A stretch of 60,607 nt of DNA from an uncultured Candidatus Saccharibacteria bacterium (GTDB lineage Bacteria > Patescibacteriota > Saccharimonadia > Saccharimonadales > Saccharimonadaceae). The notes under the pieces are model-generated. The model saw only the letters and a program-made list of their open reading frames with translations. It was not told where the DNA came from and made no database searches. Position 1 is the first letter of the stretch. Each line of letters opens with the position of its first letter. Of this stretch, positions 52,940-60,401 are shown in pieces. A program made the translations under genes and the position numbers. The stretch is taken from positions 1 to 60,607 of the forward strand of contig CAOJGQ010000004.1 of NCBI GenBank assembly GCA_948435375.1, written 5' to 3'.

Positions 52940-52987
52940 TAGAAAATCCACATTGTTTCCCAAAAACCACTCAAACTTTCACTAAAA

Positions 52988-53006
52988 TGTTGTAATTTTT
53001 ACAACA
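52988..53006. promoter_or_regulatory. Operator-like palindrome upstream of the MATE-kinase gene
   Basis: TGTTGTAA-TTT-TTACAACA is a perfect 8-bp inverted repeat, 144 bases before the MATE start and about 50 bases upstream of promoter copy F. It could serve either divergent unit. Confidence 0.35.
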
Positions 53007-53149
53007 ACCGCTTGGCAAAATTTGCAAAAGTTTGCTAAAATTCTACAAGTTGACCCAATTCCTGGCCAAAAATTTAGTTCCGAACCCACGCCAGTAATCC
53101 CGGGGGCGGACTTTCTTGCATACTAAACTAAAACCACGAAAGGAAACAC

Positions 53150-55150
53150 ATGGCAGACCAAGGAAACAAAGTTCTCGGCACCGAAAAAATCCCAAAACTT
53201 TTGCTTAAATTCGCAGTTCCATGCATTATGTCGCTGTTGATTAGTGCGCTTTATAATATTGTCGACCAAATCTTTATCGGTAATAGCCCTGAACTTGGCT
53301 ATTTTGGTAACGCTGCCACTTCGGTCGTTTTTCCGCTCACCGTGATTGCTATGGCTTTTACTTTTGCCCTGGGTGATGGTGCCGCCGCCTTTCTTTCAAT
53401 TTGCCAAGGTCGTAACGACACGCAAAACGCCCACAAAGCCGTTGGCAATAGTATTTTGATCTGCCTCATCATTAGTCTTATTTTCGTTTTGCTCGGCTTT
53501 CCATTTATCGACCACTTGCTTTATTTCTTCGGCGCTACATCTAGCACGATCGGTCTTGCCCACGATTATTTCACCATTATTCTCCTCTTTATCCCCGCTT
53601 TCATGCTCGGCAGTATGCTAAACTCAATTATCCGCGCCGACGGCTCTCCTGCCTTTGCTATGGTCCAGACCTCAGTTGGTGCCGTGACTAATATTATTCT
53701 TGACCCAATTTTCATCTTTGCTTTCCACTGGGGAATCAAAGGCGCGGCTTGGGCGACGATTATCGGCCAAGTCCTAACCCTGCTAATTGGTGTTATTTAT
53801 CTTTTTCGTACCCGTACTTTTCGCCTTAAGTTTGCGAGTTTTAATCTCAATTTTCCAGTCTTTAGCAATGTCGTCAAACTTGGCATCTCAACTTTTATTA
53901 CTCAGCTCGCAGTAGTGGTAATTGCCCTTGTTTCCAACACTATGCTCGTAAAATACGGCTCAGATTCGATTTATGGCGCCGACATTCCGATCGCCACCAT
54001 GGGCATTTGTTCCAAGGTCTTCTCTATCGTCCTCAACATCGCCATCGGCATCGTAGTCGGCGCGCAACCTATCCTTGGCTACAACATTGGCGCCGGCAAG
54101 ACTGATCGCGTGAAAGAAACCTTCCGTCTCACGGCTATTGCAACAGTCGTTGTGGGCGTTATTATCACCATCATCACTGAAGCATTTCCGGACATCTTCA
54201 TCAACCTTTTCGGCGTCGACTCCGAATTATACCTCGAGTTTGCCCGCATCACTTTCCGCATCTTCCTGCTCGGCATAACACTTACCTGCCTTGTCAAGGT
54301 CATCTCCATCTTCTTCCAGGCCGTTGGTGAGCCTTTCAAAGCTGCCGTCGTTTCTTTGTTGCGTGATCTTGTCTGTTTTGTCCCGCTTGCTATGCTCTTG
54401 CCGAATTTTATGGGCATCACGGGCGTGCTTTGGGCGGCACCTATCGCCGATACTATTAGTGTCGTTGTTGCCGTGGTTTTGGTCCGCAAGTTTTTCCGTC
54501 AGCTCGAGCATGTCAATCCTTCCGCCTCTACGGCCACCATTCAGCCTTCTCAGCCCGGTATTATCATCACGATTGCTCGCGAGCATGGTTCGCAGGGGAA
54601 GAAAATCGGCGAGTTGGTCGCTAAATCACTCAACATTCCTTACTATTGCAAAGAATTGACCGCGCTAGCTGCCGAAGAAAGTGGTATTACTAAGGATTAC
54701 ATCAAAAAAGTTAATAGTAATGACGGCCAAGAGTTGGCCAAAGAACTCTATTTGACCACCTCTCCGGCGAAATACGCTATCGAAGCTCAAGACGCAGTTT
54801 TAAAAACTATTGCCAAGCGTGGGTCGTGCGTGATTGTTGGGCGGGCAGCCGATTATGTTTTGCGTCACCATCAGCCACTTTTACGCGTTTTTATTCACGC
54901 TCCGCAAAAATTCCGTATCCAAAATATCATGTCGATGTATGGCGATAGTCAGAAAGCAGCCAAGAAAAATCTCGAGCGCGCCGATAAAAACCGCGCTGAC
55001 TATTACAGCTTGATCTCTGGTCAAAAGTGGGGTGACATTCATAATTATGATCTCTGTATCGATGCTTCGCTCGGCAAAGAACAGGTTGTCCAGGCAATTC
55101 TTGACCTCGCAGAGCAAAAATCTACCCCTTCGACTCATTCAGTTAAATAA
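53150..55150 (+). CDS. MATE-family transporter fused to a cytidylate-kinase-like domain
   Basis: The 666-aa protein has two parts. Residues about 10-450 are a 12-helix MATE exporter (KIPKLLLKFAVPCIMSLLIS, then DQIFIG and later MLNSIIRADGSPAFAM), which would use an ion gradient to export organic cations or other small molecules. Residues about 465-655 are a soluble cytidylate-kinase-like (PF13189-type) domain: GIIITIAREHGSQGKKIGEL has the family's S-R-x-x-G-S-G-G-x-x-I-G-like start, and RGSCVIVGRAADYVLRHH and DKNRADYYSLISGQKWGD follow. The classical P-loop is altered (EHGSQGKKI). It starts behind GAAAGGA. Normal MATE proteins are about 450 aa, so the fusion is real unless an unseen frameshift exists. 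Confidence 0.87.
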   Translation: MADQGNKVLGTEKIPKLLLKFAVPCIMSLLISALYNIVDQIFIGNSPELGYFGNAATSVVFPLTVIAMAFTFALGDGAAAFLSICQGRNDTQNAHKAVGNSILICLIISLIFVLLGFPFIDHLLYFFGATSSTIGLAHDYFTIILLFIPAFMLGSMLNSIIRADGSPAFAMVQTSVGAVTNIILDPIFIFAFHWGIKGAAWATIIGQVLTLLIGVIYLFRTRTFRLKFASFNLNFPVFSNVVKLGISTFITQLAVVVIALVSNTMLVKYGSDSIYGADIPIATMGICSKVFSIVLNIAIGIVVGAQPILGYNIGAGKTDRVKETFRLTAIATVVVGVIITIITEAFPDIFINLFGVDSELYLEFARITFRIFLLGITLTCLVKVISIFFQAVGEPFKAAVVSLLRDLVCFVPLAMLLPNFMGITGVLWAAPIADTISVVVAVVLVRKFFRQLEHVNPSASTATIQPSQPGIIITIAREHGSQGKKIGELVAKSLNIPYYCKELTALAAEESGITKDYIKKVNSNDGQELAKELYLTTSPAKYAIEAQDAVLKTIAKRGSCVIVGRAADYVLRHHQPLLRVFIHAPQKFRIQNIMSMYGDSQKAAKKNLERADKNRADYYSLISGQKWGDIHNYDLCIDASLGKEQVVQAILDLAEQKSTPSTHSVK

Positions 55151-55158
55151 TTAAGACT

Positions 55159-55962
55159 CTAGCCGTTAACGGCGCGGTTTGCCGCTTGCAAAACATGCTC
55201 AAATAACGCCGTCACGGTCAGCGGCCCCACTCCGCCCACTTTGGGCGTGAGCGCCTTCAGATTCGTTCGCGCCCGCACCGCGTCGTCTACGTCACCCACC
55301 AAAACTCCTCCTTCGCTCGCTGTGCCTGCGTCCACCACAGTCGCCCCAGCCTTTACCATCTCGTCCTTAACTAGATGCGGTACTCCTGTTGCACTTACAA
55401 TCACGTCAAAATCCTTCAACCTCTCCAAATCATCTCCGCGATGAAAAACCGTCACGTTATAGCCCGACGCTCGCCACATTCTCTCTAGTGGCGCCCCCAC
55501 CAGTCGTCCTCGTCCAACAATCGCAATTTCCGCTGACTTGAGTGGAATATCATAGCCATTCAGCAGCCAATCTACCGCCGTCGCCGTTGCTGATTCAAAA
55601 ACCGCTCCCGCCGGGTTCAGCCCGTCGACGTCTTTCTCCGGCGCAATCCGCTGCACTAGTTCGTCAACGTTCGTCTCGCCCTGAATCGGCAGTTGCAAAA
55701 TCACCCCGTGCACACTCGAATCTTGGTTGGCCTCTTCCATCGCCTGCGGCAAATCCTGCCTGAGCCAATCTTCAACTTCAATTCCAATATCCTCGCCGTA
55801 CTGCTTTTTCAGCTCGACATATTTCAGAATCACCGGATTGTCACTATTACGAATAATCACCAGCTTCGGTCGCAGCTTCTCTCGCCCCAAGAAACTCCGC
55901 ACTATCCGCGCCTGATTTTCTTTCATGTATCCCGCAATTTCTGCCCCGCTAAGAATTTTCAT
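55159..55962 (-). CDS. folD: Bifunctional methylenetetrahydrofolate dehydrogenase/cyclohydrolase
   Basis: FolD interconverts 5,10-methylene- and 10-formyl-tetrahydrofolate, supplying one-carbon units. The 267-aa protein has YVELKKQYGEDIGIEVE (the Y-x-x-x-K active-site element), VHGVILQLPIQ, PEKDVDGLNPAGAV and VGRGRLVGAPLERM, then PKVGGVGPLTVTALFEH. VGRGRLVG replaces the usual VGRSxxVG NADP loop. The start at 55962 (MKILSGAEI) is set by GGAGG upstream; it overlaps the end of murB by 14 bases, so the pair is translationally coupled. Confidence 0.92.
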   Translation of the reverse strand: MKILSGAEIAGYMKENQARIVRSFLGREKLRPKLVIIRNSDNPVILKYVELKKQYGEDIGIEVEDWLRQDLPQAMEEANQDSSVHGVILQLPIQGETNVDELVQRIAPEKDVDGLNPAGAVFESATATAVDWLLNGYDIPLKSAEIAIVGRGRLVGAPLERMWRASGYNVTVFHRGDDLERLKDFDVIVSATGVPHLVKDEMVKAGATVVDAGTASEGGVLVGDVDDAVRARTNLKALTPKVGGVGPLTVTALFEHVLQAANRAVNG

Positions 55963-56989
55963 TTTCCTCCTTTCCAATCTCCACCGGTTCTTGCTCGAGC
56001 ACAAAGCCGAATTTTGCTTTCACCGCGTCGACAATCGTCTTGCGCGCCTGCGCGAGCTCCGCATAAGTTTTCGCCTTTTCATTAATCAAAACCAGCGCCG
56101 CTTTCTCACTCACCCGGAAGCCAAACAGCTCTTTACCTTTCAGGCCACAAGCCTCAATTAGCCAGCCTGAATTGATTTTTCCCCGACCTTCAGCATCGCG
56201 CCAAACCGGAATACCTTTCGCTTCGGCCGCGTCTGCCCCCGCTGGGTCGACCATCACATTTTTGAAAAAGCTCCCAGCGCTGGCCTTTTCCTTCGGATCG
56301 GGCAATTTCTCGCTCCGAATCTCCGAAACCATTTTCCGTACATTCATGGGCGAAAAATCCGTCACGCCGTGCTCATCAATATAACGTTGCAGGGAATTAT
56401 AAAATGGCGGCTCGAGCTGTGTTTTTTTTAGTCGCAGCGTCACTGCATAAATCCAAAACCTCCCCGCATCCTCACCAGTATTGAATCGCGTGGTGCGATA
56501 GCCCAACCGCATTTCTTCCTTCGCCAGTTTGATAAACTCCTCTTCTCTCGTATCATAGGCCTCCGCCGAGACAATCACCGCCGCCACGTCCTGCCCATAA
56601 GCGCCAATATTTTGCACTGGTGCTGCACCCACCGTCCCCGGAATCATGCTCATTGCTTCAATCCCCGACGCACCGCGCTCACAGGCAAATTCCACCAAAT
56701 CATCCCAAACTTCACCCCCCATACTACGCAGTTCCAAACTCTCCTCATCCTCGCGCAAAATCTCAATCCCCCGAATTTCGTTCAAAACTACCACCCCATT
56801 AAAGCCGCTGTCTCGCCCAATCGTATTCGCCCCACCCCCCATCATCCAAGTCGCGAGCCCTCGCTCCTGCGCAAACTTCAGCGCCTCCGGAATTTCCTCC
56901 GGCGTCCGCACACTGACCACATATCTCGCCGCCCCACCCAGCCGCATAGTCGTCAGTTCCGCAAGTGGTACATTTTCCCGTATTTCCAT
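55949..56989 (-). CDS. murB: UDP-N-acetylenolpyruvoylglucosamine reductase
   Basis: MurB is the FAD- and NADPH-dependent enzyme that reduces MurA's product to UDP-MurNAc. The 346-aa protein has TTMRLGGAARYVVSV and MMGGGANTIGRDSGFNGVVV (FAD-binding loops), GIEAMSMIPGTVGAAPVQNI and GAYGQDVAAVI, the KASAGSFFKNVMVDP motif with the catalytic Ser, and GWLIEACGLKG. The start at 56989 lies seven bases from TATAAT (56997-57002, minus strand), so it is probably leaderless. folD follows with an overlap. Confidence 0.95.
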   Translation of the reverse strand: MEIRENVPLAELTTMRLGGAARYVVSVRTPEEIPEALKFAQERGLATWMMGGGANTIGRDSGFNGVVVLNEIRGIEILREDEESLELRSMGGEVWDDLVEFACERGASGIEAMSMIPGTVGAAPVQNIGAYGQDVAAVIVSAEAYDTREEEFIKLAKEEMRLGYRTTRFNTGEDAGRFWIYAVTLRLKKTQLEPPFYNSLQRYIDEHGVTDFSPMNVRKMVSEIRSEKLPDPKEKASAGSFFKNVMVDPAGADAAEAKGIPVWRDAEGRGKINSGWLIEACGLKGKELFGFRVSEKAALVLINEKAKTYAELAQARKTIVDAVKAKFGFVLEQEPVEIGKEENENS

Positions 56990-57011
56990 AGTATATATTA
57001 TACCACTATCA

Positions 57012-57639
57012 TCAACCCACCCCAAGCCGACCTTGGCCACCGTTCCTCTCGCGCAAAGTCCTCACCAAGCTCCCATTAAACCAGTTGTTAGTATCCTGTC
57101 CAGCGCTCCATAAAATACCCATTTGCAGATTCGCCACACCTGATCGTACCCAATAGAAAGGCGCTTCACTAACGTTTTTTATTTTGATTTTTAATAATCG
57201 ATGTATAGCCTGGCACTCCTGGCAAACCATATTTATCCGAAGTTGGGTAACCATAAGCCAATAATAGCCGATAATAGCTGTCATCTAAGTCAAATGGTGC
57301 TTTTGTTGTATAATTTGCCCCCGAACGCGGAAGCTGCCAACCTTTTGGACAAATGCTATCTGGCGCATTTTTTAGTAGTGCATTAAGCTCTTGAGTATTG
57401 GTTACATTATCCGCATTGCCACTCGATAATTCTTCGCCACCGGAACCGGCCGCTGCCGCGTTATAAGAATAATAGTTTCCGATCAAATAGCGCGCATCAT
57501 ACGTTTTGGTCGCCTCTAGGCATGAACAAAAAGCGACACCGCAAGGGTGTCTGAATTCCATTCGTAACCTACGTATGATTATGCAACCATTAACGCTAGT
57601 ACTTATGCGGTGCCGCTTAGTAAGCATTAAATACTGCAC
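57012..57639 (-). pseudogene. Broken FISUMP-domain surface protein fragment
   Basis: Two adjacent minus-strand frames together resemble a Fib_succ_major (FISUMP) surface-protein domain. The first contains YDARYLIGNYYSYNAAAAGS and APDSICPKGWQLPRSGANY, the CPKGWxLP hallmark. The second, shifted by one frame, contains EAPFYWVRSGVANLQMGILW. No start codon, signal peptide or ribosome site is present, and the N-terminal region (SVNGCIIIRRLRMEF) looks scrambled. I read it as a decayed copy of a secreted protein gene. It lies just upstream of murB on the same strand. Confidence 0.6.
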
Positions 57640-57759
57640 AATTAATACGTAGACTATATTATATATAAAATACTACCAAAAACCGGCTACGACGTAATTC
57701 AGTCACCTCCATTATACCATACTTTAATAAAACACAAGCAAAATCCGCAATTTTTCATC

Positions 57760-57786
57760 AAAAAAGACCCCAAAAGGGCCTTTTTC
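57760..57786 (-). terminator. Terminator of the 57804 gene
   Basis: AAAAAGACCC and GGGCCTTTTT pair with mismatches near the loop. On the minus strand the second arm ends in a T run, just after the 310-aa gene. Confidence 0.75.
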
Positions 57787-57803
57787 TTCACTTTTCTCAC
57801 CTC

Positions 57804-58736
57804 CTATTCTATTGCTTTCTCGGCTCGCCGCAGCGAAATTAGTCCCAAGCGACCATGCTCCGGCAGGTGCCGCATCCGAAACCTGCCTACATCTAGCAAG
57901 ATTTTCTTCGAGGCCTGAGCGGTCCATTTCCCAAAAAAGTCATGCGTGAGCTGCACGCGCTGATTTGCTATGTCGATCCAAACCGTCGGCACCAAAATCG
58001 CCTCCACCGTCTGCCCGATCACGTTATTGCTTTCAAGGACGGTCCGTTTGGCCGGCAAATGAGCCCCGAGCGCCGCTTGCTCAATCTTACGAAAGCTGCC
58101 CAGGCCATCATTCAGCGCGTTGATCATTTTGTCCCCGACGCCCGCAAACAGTTCTTCGACCTCGTACTCTTTCAGCAACTTCCACTTCTTCATCACTCCG
58201 ACTATGTCGCGATAGCGGATTTCACCACCCCTGTCAAATCGAGCACGCCAAACTTGCGGCCGATACATATCGCCCTCAAATTTCATCAGCAGCAATTGTC
58301 CATTCTCGTCCGGCGCCAGGTAAAAATGCCGGTCAAATGGTTGACCGTAATCAGTATGTGGCCCCAAAGCGCGCCCAGGCAGCAGCATCTGAAAATCATG
58401 CAGCTGCTCCTCAATACTACCGTCAAAATTCACGTCCTGCGTTGCTGCCAGAAAATAATCCAGCATCACTAACATCTCGAACGAAAAATTTTGCCGTTCG
58501 CAGAAATCATTCTGCAGTCGCAATTGCTGCCGCTTTCTTAGCAATAATTCAAAATTACCGTCTCGCCGTAACAACGGCAAGAAATAGTCTCCATTCTCGC
58601 GATGACATACCCCCATCCAACACGGTCTCTGTTCAATGCACCGCGCATTAAGCAGAAAAACTTGCCCCGGCGTCAGCAATACCACTTGCTCGTCGCGAGT
58701 ATTAAAAAGCTGCTCCATTCGCATTTTCTTTGCCAT
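57804..58736 (-). CDS. Protein of unknown function (310 aa), promoter-family gene
   Basis: The 310-aa protein is soluble, mixed alpha/beta and rich in Arg and Leu, with no signal peptide or transmembrane helix. Notable stretches are VVLLTPGQVFLLNARCIEQR near the N-terminus and AILVPTVWIDIANQRVQLTH near the C-terminus. I recognise no domain. ATG 58736 (MAKKMRMEQL) is chosen because GGAGGGAG lies just upstream; the frame open to 58796 has no ribosome site. It is monocistronic with promoter copy G and its own terminator. Confidence 0.72.
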   Translation of the reverse strand: MAKKMRMEQLFNTRDEQVVLLTPGQVFLLNARCIEQRPCWMGVCHRENGDYFLPLLRRDGNFELLLRKRQQLRLQNDFCERQNFSFEMLVMLDYFLAATQDVNFDGSIEEQLHDFQMLLPGRALGPHTDYGQPFDRHFYLAPDENGQLLLMKFEGDMYRPQVWRARFDRGGEIRYRDIVGVMKKWKLLKEYEVEELFAGVGDKMINALNDGLGSFRKIEQAALGAHLPAKRTVLESNNVIGQTVEAILVPTVWIDIANQRVQLTHDFFGKWTAQASKKILLDVGRFRMRHLPEHGRLGLISLRRAEKAIE

Positions 58737-58831
58737 TATTCTCCCTCCTCTTTGGCAAATTGGCACCCTCCATACCATAAAATAGAGGTATATCAAGGTG
58801 CAAGGCCAGTTTATGCTAGCCCCATCCTTCC

Positions 58832-58860
58832 ATTATAGCACACATCTCGAAAAAAGTCAA
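58832..58860 (-). promoter_or_regulatory. Promoter family copy G
   Basis: On the minus strand TTGACT (58855-58860), 17 bases ending in ATGTGTGC, TATAAT (58832-58837). Confidence 0.85.
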
Positions 58861-58963
58861 GCTTTTGAGCAAAAAATAGTTCAAGCTCTCAATAAATAGC
58901 ACGTTTTTTACACCTAACCACCCCAAAACTCCAAAAATCTCCCCAAATTCTCAAAAAGTATGC

Positions 58964-59059
58964 TATAATATATTCATCCAATCTGGTTTTCCAGAGCAGA
59001 TCGCGCCGTTTAGCGTATAGGTCTAAAAACTGTACCTATATTAGATGGCCAAGTAATCT
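58964..59059 (+). promoter_or_regulatory. tRNA-Lys promoter and structured precursor leader
   Basis: TATAAT (58964-58969) precedes the tRNA by about 90 bases. The leader contains TCTGG-TTTT-CCAGA and TATAGGT/ACCTATA hairpins, so the precursor probably has a folded 5' extension removed by RNase P. There is no clear -35 box. Confidence 0.45.
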
Positions 59060-59136
59060 GGGTCGGTAGCTCAGCTGGTTAGAGCACCTGCCTCTTAAGC
59101 AGGGTGTCGTGGGTTCGAGCCCCACCCGACTCACCA
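59060..59136 (+). tRNA. tRNA-Lys (anticodon CTT)
   Basis: Cloverleaf features: acceptor GGGTCGG against CCGACTC (one G-U pair), D-arm TAGCTCAGCTGGTTAGAGCA, anticodon stem CCTGC/GCAGG with loop CTCTTAA (anticodon CTT), T-arm GTGGG-TTCGAGC-CCCAC, encoded 3' ACCA. Confidence 0.95.
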
Positions 59137-59607
59137 AATAAAGACTACACGTTTGATACAATGTATATGCTAGAAGAACCCCTGTTTTATAGGGGTTCTT
59201 CTGAGGTTTAATAGTATTTGGAGGCTTCTGAGTATGAGAAAAAATGAGTTTGGAAATAGATTTTATGGACGTGAGTGGCAACTCATTTTACACGGTTGCA
59301 CTGCTTGCACCAATAGCAGAAGTATTATGATGTTGCGTTGACAAGTCATTTTACACGTTGATACACGATTCTACACGATTTGAACTGTGAACCATTCTGA
59401 ATAGTCCCCACAATTCCTGAACTGTGCCCGCTGAAGAATACTTGAATCCTAGTGGAATAGATTATATAATTATTATGTTAGAATAGCTAAGTGAAGTATC
59501 AGCCTTAGAGCAAGCAAAAAGAATAACTTTGGGTAAAAATGAAGTTGCTCTAAATGTGATTCTTCATAGCTGTATCAAACTACAAATTATTTTCTGGGGG
59601 TATGAAA
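59137..59607. other. Gene-free stretch after tRNA-Lys with a terminator and short repeats
   Basis: A terminator-like hairpin (AGAAGAACCCCT/AGGGGTTCTTCT, 59172-59202) follows the tRNA. Two imperfect copies of a 19-20 base sequence (CAACTCATTTTACACGGTTG at 59279-59298 and CAAGTCATTTTACACGTTG at 59342-59360) and further TACACGATT repeats lie beyond. A 34-codon frame near 59235 (RKNEFGNRFYGREWQL) may be a stub of a lost gene. Nothing else is supported. Confidence 0.4.
59172..59202 (+). terminator. Terminator-like hairpin after tRNA-Lys
   Basis: Perfect 12-bp stem with a seven-base loop; the right arm carries the T residues. Confidence 0.7.
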
Positions 59608-59955
59608 ATGGGACAGCATTTTGCAGTGGAAGATGAGTTCCACGATATAAGACTTTATGCTTTTCATGACGGGGCACCACGTCCGGATGAAGCGAAACCA
59701 GGCGACGAGATTGAGCTGGATTTAGTGCCGATGATAGGAGAACCGGCTTTTCCGGACGGACGATTTAGCCCTGAGGAAGTAGAGAATGGTCTTGTTGCGA
59801 AGCGAATGAGCCTGACCGCGAGGGTGACTTGGCGTGAAAACTATCCAAATGGTTATGAATTGACCTGTGTAGCAGAAAGCTTAGGGCGCAGAGTTACTGT
59901 AGTCGTGAACAAAGGACATCCAGATATGGATGGTGTGAAACTACAACTACTTTAG
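59608..59955 (+). CDS. Small hypothetical protein (115 aa)
   Basis: The 115-aa protein (MGQHFAVEDEFHDIRLYAFH) is acidic and beta-rich, with PGDEIELDLVPMIGEPAFPD near the N-terminus. It could be a small beta-barrel. ATG 59608 is preferred over 59602 because GGGGG ends seven bases upstream. It is followed 27 bases later by another small gene with a good ribosome site, so the two form an operon. No family is recognised. Confidence 0.65.
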   Translation: MGQHFAVEDEFHDIRLYAFHDGAPRPDEAKPGDEIELDLVPMIGEPAFPDGRFSPEEVENGLVAKRMSLTARVTWRENYPNGYELTCVAESLGRRVTVVVNKGHPDMDGVKLQLL

Positions 59956-59982
59956 GCTCTAGCGGGGAGGTGAAAAGCGACA

Positions 59983-60261
59983 ATGGAACAACCTTTAACA
60001 AGAGAAGAAATCGCGAATTGGGAAGCCTTGAAGGAAGTTTCGGATGAAGATTTCCGGTTGTACTATTGGCCGATTGCGAAAACGATGGAATTTTCGGCTT
60101 GTGCTTCTGGGGATAGGACTCCTGAGGCGTTTAAGGAGTTGCGGGAGAAGCTTAAGGAAACAAGAATCGAACCGCGTTTTTGGCAAACGGACAATGATTT
60201 GATGATGTTGGTAAGTTATATTACTGCTCGAATTGTGTCGATGCCGATACCAAAAATCTAA
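59983..60261 (+). CDS. Small hypothetical protein (92 aa)
   Basis: The 92-aa protein (MEQPLTREEIANWEALKEVS) is helical and acidic with two aromatic-rich patches (FRLYYWPIAKT, RFWQTDNDLMML). GGGGAGGTG lies upstream, somewhat far from the ATG. It is the second gene of a two-gene unit closed by a clear terminator. No family is recognised. Confidence 0.65.
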   Translation: MEQPLTREEIANWEALKEVSDEDFRLYYWPIAKTMEFSACASGDRTPEAFKELREKLKETRIEPRFWQTDNDLMMLVSYITARIVSMPIPKI

Positions 60262-60276
60262 GATAGTACCTTAATG

Positions 60277-60303
60277 GCGAGCCGGGAAACTGGCTCGCTT
60301 TTT
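60277..60303 (+). terminator. Intrinsic terminator
   Basis: Perfect 7-bp GCGAGCC/GGCTCGC stem followed by five T. Confidence 0.9.
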
Positions 60304-60401
60304 GGGTAGTGGAAAATATTCATGTTTCATTTACGCATTATGCACCAAGGATGGGGCAGTGCATTTTGAACTGCCCCTGAGCTATACCAAACATTCACCT
60401 T

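Noticed and set aside
53095-53125. GAAAGTCCGCC-like sequence on the minus strand suggesting RNase P RNA
   Set aside because: Only a few bases match. The ACAGAAA and other conserved regions are absent and the gap is too short.
59036-59281. Minus-strand frame encoding SRVGLEPTTPCLRGRCSNQL
   Set aside because: This is the well-known spurious translation of the antisense strand of a tRNA gene (tRNA-Lys here).
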